This document shows, in pieces, positions 51,098 to 59,722 of a stretch of DNA of 64,000 nt. Where the stretch lies: the NCBI GenBank assembly GCA_044598425.1, contig CP172536.1, positions 1,984,001 through 2,048,000 of the forward strand, read 5' to 3'. The number at the start of each line of letters is the position of its first letter. The first letter of the stretch is position 1. Source of the stretch: JAEVLT01 sp044598425. GTDB lineage: Bacteria; Bacillota; Bacilli; Bacillales; Cytobacillaceae. The notes under the pieces are model-generated. The model did no database searches, was not told the DNA's origin, and saw only the letters and a program-made list of their open reading frames with translations. The position numbers were made by a program, and so were the translations under genes.

Positions 51098-52285
51098 CTA
51101 CCTTTCTTTCAATACCATTTTTTGAACAGTCCGGTTTCTTTTTTCGCCATTTAGCAGCCACAAATTCAGTAACACACCTAGAAAAGCCAATACCGCAAAA
51201 AATAAGTAAACCCCAAAGATGGAGATTTTGTCGTAAATAATACCGCCAAAAAAAGTACTAAACCAATTGCCTAGTCCATTGCCAATCGCTGAATAGATTG
51301 TCACAGCAGTCGCGGTAATATGCTTTGGTGTAATATCGCGAACATACTGCAATCCTGCAGGAATAAACAAGCCCAACGAAAGACCCTGTATCATAGCAGA
51401 TGCATAAACTAGCGTTAAATTCGGTTCCATAAAATAAAATAACCATCTAATCAATGAAATAACGCCTGCAATAGATGCTACTTGCAGCAGGCCCCATCTC
51501 ATAATCAATCTGCCTGAGAGGCGCATAAACGGAATTTCCGACAACACCGCAATCAAAAAAGCAATGCCAATTCCAGTATATGATCCGCCAATCTCATCGA
51601 CAAATAATCCGAAATAGAAATTATTAGCCAAATTCGGTCCGAAAATTAAAAACGTAACCAATAGAAAGGCAACAAATTTTTTCAGTAAAAAGAGTTCCTT
51701 TATCCCGGCAAAAAGTTTTACTTTTTCAGAAGCATGTTCTCTCGGCAAGCGCAAAGCCAAAATAGATGAAAGCGTCAATGCTGCAAAAAAAGCATAAAAA
51801 ATAACCGCTGGCGTGAATTCAGACAACCTCCCCATGACAAACACGGCGATTCCGAATCCAAGGGATCCGAATAAGCGAATGTTTCCGTAATTGTATCTTA
51901 CCCTTGTTGCAAATTTAATTGAAATACTATCAGAAACTGGAATGATTGCACTTTGAAAAATGGCAACTAAAATCGCGGTCAGTAAAAAAAAGGAATATTG
52001 GTGAAAAACGAGGAAACCAAATCCAAAAATTCCTGCCAAAAAAGTAGTAATTGTTAACACTTTCGGCGGCGCGTTCGTAACATCGGATACGATACCCCAT
52101 ATAGGTTGAAAAAAAATCATCATAATTGGACCAATTGAGAGGATTGTTCCGATTTGGGTACCGTTTAATTTTTCAACATCTGATAAATATACACTTAGCA
52201 GCGGCGAAAGGCTGCCTACCGCAAAAAAGGAAAGTAAGTAAAATATCTGCAACGACTGTATTTTTCTCTTTATCTCTTTTTCCAT
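51098..52285 (-). CDS. MFS transporter, PPP/LacY-like group
   Basis: This 395-aa transporter has 12 helices. The N-terminus (SLQIFYLLSFFAVGSLSPLL), the FFQPIWGIVSDVTNAPPKVL loop and the central SIKFATRVRYNYGNIRLFGS segment are typical of the MFS_1-like or PPP group that includes YwbF. The YNYGNIRLFGSLGFGI motif is the clearest family mark. The substrate is unknown. ATG at 52285 is 9 nt after AAGGGAG; the 24-codon extension upstream is unlikely. An 11-bp inverted repeat (GCGGTAATTCG / CGAATTACCGC, 51055-51095) lies just past the stop. Confidence 0.85.
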   Translation of the reverse strand: MEKEIKRKIQSLQIFYLLSFFAVGSLSPLLSVYLSDVEKLNGTQIGTILSIGPIMMIFFQPIWGIVSDVTNAPPKVLTITTFLAGIFGFGFLVFHQYSFFLLTAILVAIFQSAIIPVSDSISIKFATRVRYNYGNIRLFGSLGFGIAVFVMGRLSEFTPAVIFYAFFAALTLSSILALRLPREHASEKVKLFAGIKELFLLKKFVAFLLVTFLIFGPNLANNFYFGLFVDEIGGSYTGIGIAFLIAVLSEIPFMRLSGRLIMRWGLLQVASIAGVISLIRWLFYFMEPNLTLVYASAMIQGLSLGLFIPAGLQYVRDITPKHITATAVTIYSAIGNGLGNWFSTFFGGIIYDKISIFGVYLFFAVLAFLGVLLNLWLLNGEKRNRTVQKMVLKER

Positions 52286-52384
52286 CAATACAAGCTCCCT
52301 TATCTGTAATCCTGCTTTGGTCACACGCATTGCCATTTTAACATGTAACCGAGCCAATGTCTTAAAAATTACAGAAAGTCCATT

Positions 52385-52422
52385 AAAAAAAGCGGTTTAT
52401 CCATTTGGATAATCGCTTTTTG
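52385..52422. terminator. Bidirectional terminator
   Basis: AAAAAGCG..TTATCC pairs with GGATAA.CGCTTTTT around ATTT. It follows the 44-aa gene on the minus strand. Confidence 0.85.
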
Positions 52423-52430
52423 TTTTGATT

Positions 52431-52565
52431 TCAATTTACAGTTGGCGGACAATTTTTTATTTGTTGCAAAGATAAAAGGTAATTTGACTTAGGTTTAGTT
52501 AAACTCGCTTTAATTCCAGCTTTTTTTAATTTGCTTACGAGTTCCGAAATTTGTTTTTTAGCCAT
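52431..52565 (-). CDS. Hypothetical 44-aa basic protein
   Basis: This small protein (MAKKQISELVSKLKKAGIKA, then SLTKPKSNYLLSLQQIKNCP) has an amphipathic, Lys-rich N-terminal half. ATG is 5 nt after GAAGGTGG, and a terminator follows the stop, so it looks like a genuine independent gene. I do not recognise the family. Confidence 0.6.
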   Translation of the reverse strand: MAKKQISELVSKLKKAGIKASLTKPKSNYLLSLQQIKNCPPTVN

Positions 52566-52838
52566 TTTTTCCACCTTCTTTATTTGCTCGTCTACCGACA
52601 TTTTACACTAAAATTATGAATAAAGTGTGAAATTCTAAAAATATTTTCGCAATAAGAACAAATTAGGAAATTCCACATTAAAGATTGTTTTCCAATCTTA
52701 TTTTATATCGAACTAGTACCCCTTTTTCTGATTGCAAAACCAATGTAAGGAAATATTTTACCAAATGAATAAACCATTCGCGATTTTTCCTTGTTAATGA
52801 TATAATTTTGTACATATTTTGTTTTTGGAGGATTAAGA

Positions 52839-54458
52839 ATGATTACGGTAAGTAATGTAGGTTTGAGATACGGTGAACGTAAGCTTTTTGAAGATGTTAA
52901 TATAAAATTCACTCCAGGGAACTGCTATGGTCTTATAGGCGCTAACGGGGCGGGTAAGTCTACTTTCTTAAAAATTTTATCAGGAGAAATTGAACCGCAA
53001 ACTGGCAGTGTGCAGCTTGGCCCGAACGAACGGCTTGCTGTCTTGAAACAAAACCACTTTGAATATGAAGAATCTGAAGTATTAACAACAGTGATCATGG
53101 GGCACACAAGGCTTTATCAAGTGATGCAGGAGAAAGATGCTATTTATATGAAGGAAAATTTCACAGATGAGGACGGAATGAAAGCAGCTGAGCTTGAAGG
53201 AGAATTTGCTGAATTAAACGGATGGGAAGCAGAATCTGAAGCTGCCATCCTCTTAAAAGGACTTGGTATTAGCGAAGGTCTGCATGATAAAAAAATGGCT
53301 GAATTATCCGGCGCTGAAAAAGTAAAAGTCCTGCTTGCCCAAGCCTTATTTGGAAGACCGGATGTTCTCCTGCTTGATGAGCCGACAAACCATTTGGATA
53401 TCAAAGCAATTCAATGGCTGGAAGAATTTCTGATCAATTTTGAGAATACTGTTATTGTAGTTTCCCATGACCGTCATTTTCTCAACAAAGTCTGTACCCA
53501 TATTGCTGATTTAGACTTCGGTAAAATTCAACTTTATGTCGGAAACTATGATTTCTGGTATGAATCGAGCCAATTGGCACTAAAAATGGCCCAAGATGCC
53601 AATAAGAAAAAAGAAGAAAAAATCAAAGAGCTGCAAAGCTTCATTGCCCGCTTTAGTGCAAATGCTTCAAAATCAAAGCAGGCAACATCACGTAAAAAGC
53701 TTCTTGATAAGATTACACTTGATGACATCAAGCCTTCATCACGCCGTTATCCTTATGTCGGATTTACCCCTGAGCGTGAAATCGGCAATGATTTATTGCG
53801 GGTAGAAGGGTTAACGAAAACAATAGACGGAGAAAAAGTTCTCGACAATATTAGCTTCACGATGAACAAAGATGATAAAATTGCACTCGTTGGCACAAAC
53901 GAACTGGCCAAAACAACATTATTTAAAATATTAGCAGGAGAAATGGAAGCGGACAGCGGCACCTTTAAATGGGGAATTACGACGTCACAAGCTTACTTTC
54001 CAAAGGATAACGCGGAGTATTTTGAAAACAGCGATCTTAATCTTGTTGATTGGCTCCGTCAATTCTCCCCTAAAGATCAAAGTGAAAGTTTCTTACGGGG
54101 ATTCTTAGGAAGAATGCTTTTCTCTGGTGAAGAAGTGCTCAAAAAAGCAAGTGTGCTATCTGGGGGCGAAAAAGTTCGGTGCATGCTTTCCAAAATGATG
54201 TTAAGCGGTGCAAATGTACTTTTGTTGGACGAACCAACCAATCACCTCGACTTAGAATCGATTACCGCATTAAATAATGGGTTAACGAACTTCAAAGGCT
54301 CGCTGATTTTCGCATCACATGATCACCAATTCATTCAAACAATTGCGAACCGCATATTTGAATTAACGCCAAAAGGTTTGATTGATAAACAAATGACATA
54401 CGATGAATACCTTGAAAACGACGATTTACAAAAACAAATCACTCAAATGTATCAATAG
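52839..54458 (+). CDS. ykpA: ABC-F family ATPase YkpA
   Basis: This 539-aa twin-cassette ATPase has no membrane domain. The first site has GANGAGKST and LLLDEPTNHLD, with the signature altered to LSGAEKVKV. The linker (about 240-310) is charged and ends KSKQATSRKKLLDKI. The second Walker A is GTNELAKTT instead of GxxGxGKST, with LSGGEKVR and LLLDEPTNHLD intact. Altered motifs of this kind are normal in the YkpA/YbiT branch. ABC-F proteins act at the ribosome; this branch has no proven specific role. ATG follows TTTTGGAGG. Confidence 0.92.
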   Translation: MITVSNVGLRYGERKLFEDVNIKFTPGNCYGLIGANGAGKSTFLKILSGEIEPQTGSVQLGPNERLAVLKQNHFEYEESEVLTTVIMGHTRLYQVMQEKDAIYMKENFTDEDGMKAAELEGEFAELNGWEAESEAAILLKGLGISEGLHDKKMAELSGAEKVKVLLAQALFGRPDVLLLDEPTNHLDIKAIQWLEEFLINFENTVIVVSHDRHFLNKVCTHIADLDFGKIQLYVGNYDFWYESSQLALKMAQDANKKKEEKIKELQSFIARFSANASKSKQATSRKKLLDKITLDDIKPSSRRYPYVGFTPEREIGNDLLRVEGLTKTIDGEKVLDNISFTMNKDDKIALVGTNELAKTTLFKILAGEMEADSGTFKWGITTSQAYFPKDNAEYFENSDLNLVDWLRQFSPKDQSESFLRGFLGRMLFSGEEVLKKASVLSGGEKVRCMLSKMMLSGANVLLLDEPTNHLDLESITALNNGLTNFKGSLIFASHDHQFIQTIANRIFELTPKGLIDKQMTYDEYLENDDLQKQITQMYQ

Positions 54459-54469
54459 AAGAATTTGAA

Positions 54470-54502
54470 GGGGGAGCCGCACAACTGTGAGCCCCCTTTT
54501 TC
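54470..54502. terminator. Terminator of ykpA
   Basis: AGGGGG pairs with CCCCCT around a loop with further pairing and is followed by TTTT, 12 nt after the stop codon. Confidence 0.75.
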
Positions 54503-54508
54503 CTCATT

Positions 54509-54640
54509 TTAATCTCTTTTTTGTTTTTTGCTTGTCGATGATTTCATGCGATTCCCTGTTTCAGTGGTCGTTGTACCCTGTCCTTCTATTTGCGCCGAAT
54601 TCAGCCCAATAGTTGATGGATCTTTTTTTCGTTTTCCCAT
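54509..54640 (-). CDS. YuzL-family small protein
   Basis: This 43-aa basic, low-complexity protein (MGKRKKDPSTIGLNSAQIEG then QGTTTTETGNRMKSSTSKKQ) matches the YuzL family found in spore-formers. The KKDPS start and the Gly-Gln-Gly-Thr middle are typical. ATG is 5 nt after GGAGGTGGG. Too short for routine gene finders. Convergent with ykpA. Confidence 0.85.
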   Translation of the reverse strand: MGKRKKDPSTIGLNSAQIEGQGTTTTETGNRMKSSTSKKQKRD

Positions 54641-54752
54641 TTTTCCCACCTCCATCTTTAGCTTTCGAAAACACAACCTTTCCTATTCCTTTTTACTTAA
54701 GAATAATTACAGCCGTATTTGGCATGCTAGTTGATAGGAGGAGGTGTTTTGT

Positions 54753-54995
54753 ATGGCTAAAATTGGAGTAGAAGAATCACTTACAAATGTTCAGCAAGCC
54801 CTTCGCGAAAAAGGGTATGATGTTGTGGAATTAAAACAGGGGTCGGATGCTCAAGATTGTGAGTGCTGTGTCGTAACAGGTCTTGATTCGAATGTAATGG
54901 GGATGCAAGATACAATGACGAAAGGTTCAGTCATTGATGCTAATGGATTGACAGCTGATGAAGTACTTCAGGAAGTTGAAAGTAGACTATCTTAA
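54753..54995 (+). CDS. ykuS: UPF0180 family protein YkuS
   Basis: This 80-aa protein of unknown function matches YkuS along its whole length: MAKIGVEESLTNVQQALREK, GYDVVEL, the CECCVVTGLDSNVMGMQDT block and VIDANGLTADEVLQEVE. The CxCC trio is a family feature. ATG at 54753 is preceded by GATAGGAGGAGG. It ends at a strong terminator. Confidence 0.92.
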   Translation: MAKIGVEESLTNVQQALREKGYDVVELKQGSDAQDCECCVVTGLDSNVMGMQDTMTKGSVIDANGLTADEVLQEVESRLS

Positions 54996-55011
54996 CTTAA
55001 TAAGAATGAAC

Positions 55012-55046
55012 AAAGACTAAAGGATATTCACTTTAGTCTTTTTTTA
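55012..55046 (+). terminator. Terminator of ykuS
   Basis: AAAGACTAAAG pairs with CTTTAGTCTTT around an 8-nt loop, followed by T4. Confidence 0.9.
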
Positions 55047-55067
55047 TCCCTTTGAATTCTTTGAAAA

Positions 55068-55331
55068 CTACTTAATTGGAATGTCCTTTTCGTTTTCAGA
55101 ATGGCGTCTGTAGCTGACAAATAAAATTCCTTTCCAGAACTTTGCACTTAATTCACGAGCACTTATCGTATCCGGCAATTTTATTTGCTTTTGAAAATTA
55201 CCATAAAATCGCTCTGAATGTGCCAGTTTTAAATTTGAGTGTAAAGCAGCGGCTTTCCCTTTAATTACTAAGACATTGCCATTTAATCCTAATTCAATGT
55301 CTTCCTTTTTTATGCCATTATTTGTCCCCAA
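55068..55331 (-). pseudogene. Truncated Hsp20 / alpha-crystallin gene
   Basis: The frame contains the middle and end of a small heat shock protein: GIKKEDIELGLNGNVLVIKG, ERFYGNFQKQIKLPDTISAR and ELSAKFWKGILFVSYRR, matching beta strands of the alpha-crystallin domain. It has only 87 residues against about 140 in the family. The N-terminal region and first strands are missing, and the sole start (TTG at 55331) has no ribosome site. The usual A-x-x-x-n-G-v-L motif is altered to AKFWKGILF. I read it as a 5'-truncated relic, though a short CotM-like protein cannot be excluded. Confidence 0.55.
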
Positions 55332-55458
55332 TTGACTGACTCAACGATTGCTTCATTATTATTGTATGTGTTTAGAGCAAGGTGTATTTGTTACGAAAAG
55401 TTATCCTTCATACTTAAACAAAAAACCATGAAAAAGATTTTTTTATGGCTTTTTATAT

Positions 55459-56595
55459 TTAGTTTGTAAATTTTCTTCGGAGGCCAACCCCTAGCCCAAC
55501 CAAAGCAAAAATTGCAATTCCATAAATAGCATTTAAATGGTATGTCTGTCCTGTTATAGGTTTATTATTAAGCGAAGGTTTCTTCTCTTTTGCAGTGAGC
55601 TGCACCGTTTGAATAGTTTGGCCTTGCTGATCTTTTATCGAGAGCAAACCTTTCTTGTTCACTTCTTTTTTTGCACCTTGAATCGGTTCAGTATATAAGG
55701 CATTATTCTCTGGGAAAAACTCCTGTTTTCCATATTCGAAAATATCAGATTTCGTTAACGTGTTATGCTGGAAACCAGTAAACCCATAATCAAGTAAATG
55801 AATCGTGTCATTGTAAATTTCTTTTTTGTTATTCCCTCTTAATTCAATAACAGTTAATTTTAACTTTCCATTATTCGCTGTCGTTGCAAGGGTCTGTTTA
55901 GACTCATCCACGTACCCCGTTTTCCCGCCGGTAATTCCAGGATAAGGTATTTCCCCTTTGAGCATGCGATGATGGGTAAATAAAGTAGTATTCCACGACT
56001 GTCCGTTCCACTTTAACTCTTTCGTTCCAAAAATTTCGGCAAACACCGGGTTTTTCATTGCATAATTGGTGATGAGAGCTAAATCCATTGCTGTCGTATA
56101 ATGATCTTGATCAAATAAGCCGTTTGGGTTGGTGAAATTTGTATTCCTCACCCCGATTTTCGTTTTTAAAAAAAGATTTACGTTTTTAGCAAACTGACCA
56201 ACATTCCCATCTAAATGTTCCGCAACAGCCACCGCCGCATCATTGCCGGAATTAATCAGCATCCCTTGTATCAGCTTTTTTAATGGAACTTGTTCACCTT
56301 CATTTAAATAGACTCTTGTTCCTTCTTGTCGTACGGCATTTGCACTCACCGTAACAATGTCGTTTAAATTCCCTTTTTCAATGGCATAAATAGCAGTAGC
56401 AATCTTCGTTAAGCTAGCTGGATATAATTTTTCATCAGGATTTTTTGCAAATAGAACGGCTCCTGTTTCCGAATCCAGCAGCACAGCGGCTTCACTCTTT
56501 ACATCAAGCTTTGGATTTCGTTCAGCAGCAAAGATTGTTGACTGACTAGAAAAAACAAGCATCATTGTGAGTAAAAATAATGCAATTTTCGACAA
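55459..56595 (-). CDS. D-alanyl-D-alanine carboxypeptidase (DacF/PBP5 type)
   Basis: This exported penicillin-binding protein of 378 aa trims the terminal D-Ala of peptidoglycan stem peptides. A signal peptide (ALFLLTMMLVFSSQSTIFAA) precedes the transpeptidase fold. The catalytic motifs are SLTK (about residue 61), SGN (about 115) and KTG in GGKTGYVDE (about 220). A C-terminal beta domain follows. The protein ends with a hydrophobic helix (YHLNAIYGIAIFALVGLGVG) and RRKFTN, more like a membrane span than the usual amphipathic anchor. TTG at 56595 follows AAGGGTG. DacF and DacB are sporulation paralogs; the exact type is not decided. Confidence 0.9.
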   Translation of the reverse strand: MSKIALFLLTMMLVFSSQSTIFAAERNPKLDVKSEAAVLLDSETGAVLFAKNPDEKLYPASLTKIATAIYAIEKGNLNDIVTVSANAVRQEGTRVYLNEGEQVPLKKLIQGMLINSGNDAAVAVAEHLDGNVGQFAKNVNLFLKTKIGVRNTNFTNPNGLFDQDHYTTAMDLALITNYAMKNPVFAEIFGTKELKWNGQSWNTTLFTHHRMLKGEIPYPGITGGKTGYVDESKQTLATTANNGKLKLTVIELRGNNKKEIYNDTIHLLDYGFTGFQHNTLTKSDIFEYGKQEFFPENNALYTEPIQGAKKEVNKKGLLSIKDQQGQTIQTVQLTAKEKKPSLNNKPITGQTYHLNAIYGIAIFALVGLGVGLRRKFTN

Positions 56596-56715
56596 ATTCC
56601 AACACCCTTATTCTATACTTTAGTCCTATCTGATTGTAGCAGATTTCATTCTGCAATGAAGCAGTTAGTCCGCAAATGTTACGAAAACGTAAAGAAAATG
56701 GCGATTTTTACTAAC

Positions 56716-56767
56716 AAAAAACCGGTTATCCCATTGTGACATAATATGGCATAAACCGGTTTTTTTC
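56716..56767. terminator. Bidirectional terminator after mprF
   Basis: AAAAAACCGGTT.AT pairs with AT.AACCGGTTTTTT, with an inner CCCAT / ATGGC pairing. It lies directly next to the mprF stop codon. Confidence 0.85.
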
Positions 56768-59287
56768 TTACATCCTTTTTTTTGATATGAGCAATGTAAT
56801 TTGCAGCATTGTTAAAGGTAAGGATGATTTTCTTCTATAGGCTAAGTATATAGGTTCCCACATATCTGCATACTTTTCATTGAATTTTCGGGAATGATAA
56901 ATGAAATGCCCATGTAAAAAAATTTGAGCCGCGATCCGTTCGCTTAAAAAAGAAAATCTCGATAATCCGACATTCGCAAGTGGGAACATCCCCAAATTAA
57001 AACGGCGAAATCCCTGCTTCCTCGCCCATTCAAAAAGAGACAGAAATAAGAACTCAGTTGCTTCAACAGGAGCGGACGGGGTAAAGCGTATTAAATCAAC
57101 AGAAACTGTTCTATTATGATCATAATTCGGCAGGATGGTGGAAAAACCAATGATCTTATTATTTCCTCTTTTTACAAGCACTAGATTCCCGCGATTTAAA
57201 TAGTTTTCATCAAAAAAACCTAGAGAAAATCCTTTTTCCTTTCTTTCTTCGAGCCACGCTTCCGAAATTTTTTTCAAATCAGATAACATGCTTTTTGAAT
57301 ACGGCGGCTTTATCATTTCAAATGCATACTCTTCTTGCACAAATTTTTGCCTTACTGCTTGGAGATCTTTCATTTTTTCCGCAGATAAATGGAACGACTC
57401 CAGATCAACAAAAGCTTCCTCTCCTAGTTTGAAAAATGCATATCCATTACCATGTAAATAGGAAAGCATCTCATTTGTCACTTGATAAAATACTGGCGTG
57501 TAGCCATGAAGGTCTGAGACCTCATAAAATTCCTGAATTGCATTGGCAAACTCTGTTTTTTCTCCAATCGGATCGCCGAGAACTACCAACTTGTCGGCGA
57601 AAGGGTGATACATGAACAGCACATTTTTTCGGCGATTCCAATGTATGTATTTATCATGCAAAAAAACTAAATGTGCCAGTTCCCTTGCGTTGTATCGTTT
57701 TAAATGATTCAAAATCTCCATCTCATGGCCGATTGAATGGATCATTGTCCATTTTTTAGGTCTGCTGATTAAATAACCAAATAGCATTATGATTAATGCG
57801 ATCGCAAGTCCAATAATGGCACTGTTAAACAAATCATGATAATCCAAGATCACGTATGGCTGAAGATGGCTTGGAATATTAAACTTTGCTGATGGCAAAT
57901 TGGAATAGCCAATCAAAAGGTACATCGATGTTATGACAAGAACAAGAACGATATCAAAGATTGTCTTTCCCCATGTCATTACATAGCTTTCCCGATAAAA
58001 TTGTGCCTTAGAAAGACGCAGGATAATTGCTACCGAGATTAAAAACGAAGCTTCTTCATAATCGATCCCTTTAAAGATTGAAAATAAAGCTGCAAGAACA
58101 AGAGCTCCCATCGTTAAAGTGTAAGTCCTTTTCACACTGTATTCAATCCCCCGCGATAAACCAAGTAAGAGGAATCCTGCAGCAACTGATAGTTGATGAG
58201 ATAGATTCATAATCGGTAAGGACAAAAATTCTTGCGCAATTTTTAGCCTCGACAGGATTCCAGGGACACTCGCAGAAAGCAGCAAGATCAAACCAGCAAG
58301 AAAGACGAGTATGGTTAACACTACGTGACTAAGTCCTTGCAAAATCTCCGTCGGCAGATTGTTCCATGATTTATTCCATTTTTGCCAATACAATCTTACA
58401 AAAAGAACCATACTAATTAAGAACGGCAGTACAAAATAGCCAATTCGATAGAACAAGAGCAGTACCAGAACTTTTTCTGCGGGAGCATGCAAGCCTTGCA
58501 TACCCCAAATAAAAACTAAATCAAAAGAGCCTAGTCCCCCCGGTATCATACTAATGATGCCAGCACATGAAGCAATAATAAAAACAGGGAACAAGGATTG
58601 CACTTTAATAGAAATCCCTAATAGCTTGCTTAAAATCATAATAACGGAAAAAATTGCCGCCCATTCCAGCAGTGAAACAAAAACAAGTTTTTTACCGATT
58701 GAAAACGTAATCAGATTGTGTTCTTCCTTCTTGTTTTTCATCCAGTGGATCAAAATAAAAGCCGGTAAATAGAGGCTTATCCCAACAACGGCAAAATAAA
58801 GCCATTTCTCTTCAGAAAACAATGGAAATCGGCGGTGAAAAATGGTAACAAACCATGAGACCAATGAGATGCCGGTTAGATAGAACAATGACACCGACGC
58901 GATTCCGCCGAGCAGTCTTCTTTTATCCTGATCATATTTATGATAAAAGTAAGTTCGTAACATCGCCCCAATTAAGCCGCCAAAACCAATCAAGTTTGAA
59001 AATGAATTTGCGATAAACGAGTATTCCAGCAGTTCTTTTTTGGGAACTCGAAAGTCAAGGATTTTTACTAAAATAATGTCATAAAAAAACATTGGAAATA
59101 CCGCAATTAAAGTAATAAGCAAGATTAGGACTAAAGTCCCTAGTTGCAGTTGGTCTATTTCCTGATGAAGCAGGTGAACATTCAGCCCGCGGGCAAATTT
59201 TCTCATTTCTATTATGGCCAGCACTAATAAAAAAAGCGGGAAAATAAACTTTACAATCGTAAAAATTCTTTCTTTTTTAATCCCCAA
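56768..59287 (-). CDS. mprF: Lysylphosphatidylglycerol flippase/synthetase MprF
   Basis: MprF adds lysine (or alanine) from tRNA to phosphatidylglycerol and flips the product outward, lowering sensitivity to cationic peptides. The ~839-aa protein has 13-14 membrane helices (to about residue 500), including the flippase core SNLIGFGGLIGAMLRTYFYH and the IPGGLGSFDLVFIWG segment. The C-terminal cytosolic GNAT-like synthase domain has YHPFADKLVVLGDPIG, FSLGFFDENYL and RFNLGMFPLANVG. TTG at 59287 is 8 nt after AGGTGG; the frame is open to GTG at 59299. Confidence 0.93.
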   Translation of the reverse strand: MGIKKERIFTIVKFIFPLFLLVLAIIEMRKFARGLNVHLLHQEIDQLQLGTLVLILLITLIAVFPMFFYDIILVKILDFRVPKKELLEYSFIANSFSNLIGFGGLIGAMLRTYFYHKYDQDKRRLLGGIASVSLFYLTGISLVSWFVTIFHRRFPLFSEEKWLYFAVVGISLYLPAFILIHWMKNKKEEHNLITFSIGKKLVFVSLLEWAAIFSVIMILSKLLGISIKVQSLFPVFIIASCAGIISMIPGGLGSFDLVFIWGMQGLHAPAEKVLVLLLFYRIGYFVLPFLISMVLFVRLYWQKWNKSWNNLPTEILQGLSHVVLTILVFLAGLILLLSASVPGILSRLKIAQEFLSLPIMNLSHQLSVAAGFLLLGLSRGIEYSVKRTYTLTMGALVLAALFSIFKGIDYEEASFLISVAIILRLSKAQFYRESYVMTWGKTIFDIVLVLVITSMYLLIGYSNLPSAKFNIPSHLQPYVILDYHDLFNSAIIGLAIALIIMLFGYLISRPKKWTMIHSIGHEMEILNHLKRYNARELAHLVFLHDKYIHWNRRKNVLFMYHPFADKLVVLGDPIGEKTEFANAIQEFYEVSDLHGYTPVFYQVTNEMLSYLHGNGYAFFKLGEEAFVDLESFHLSAEKMKDLQAVRQKFVQEEYAFEMIKPPYSKSMLSDLKKISEAWLEERKEKGFSLGFFDENYLNRGNLVLVKRGNNKIIGFSTILPNYDHNRTVSVDLIRFTPSAPVEATEFLFLSLFEWARKQGFRRFNLGMFPLANVGLSRFSFLSERIAAQIFLHGHFIYHSRKFNEKYADMWEPIYLAYRRKSSLPLTMLQITLLISKKRM

Positions 59288-59722
59288 CAATATAACCACC
59301 TAAATTTTCTTTACTCTTTTAAATATAATCTTTTCAGTAGGAAAAACAAAGAAAATAATTTTACGAATCTTCTTTGAAAACCTTATTAGTTTTGACAGAA
59401 TTGAGCTTCTTCAACCGTTAAAGATAAGGCCAATTTACCTAACCTCTCTTTAAGTCTGTTTCATCACTTAAAAACATTAACATGTTGCTATTAGTGGTTT
59501 TTTCTTATATAACAGTTAATTTGTTTTAAATATTTCATATAATACAGATTAAAAAATGATATTTTTTGTTCATAAAAATTTCACAAAACGCCCCATTAAA
59601 CCATGGATTCACAATATGTTAACAAATATATATTTTTCAAGTTCTGCAAGCTGTTATACTTAATTTGTGTAATTGATATAAAACTGTTATATAAACTTAA
59701 TGTAAATTAGAGGTGATTAATC
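59288..59722 (+). promoter_or_regulatory. pflB upstream control region
   Basis: This 435-nt AT-rich region has no gene. Two extended -10 boxes precede pflB: TG-T-TATACT (59652-59660) and TG-T-TATATA (59685-59693). A palindrome TGTTAACA lies at 59617-59624, upstream of both. pfl genes are often controlled by Fnr, Rex or catabolite repression, but I see no full-consensus site for any of these. Confidence 0.45.

Noticed and set aside
52839..54458. Loss of function of ykpA from its altered second Walker A (GTNELAKTT) and LSGAEK signature
   Set aside because: As far as I recall, these changes are characteristic of the YkpA/YbiT branch of ABC-F proteins, so they are not evidence of decay.
59560..59660. 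Rex or Fnr consensus site upstream of pflB
   Set aside because: TTCACAA and TGTTAACA elements occur, but not as a correctly spaced palindrome. The match is not better than expected in such AT-rich DNA.
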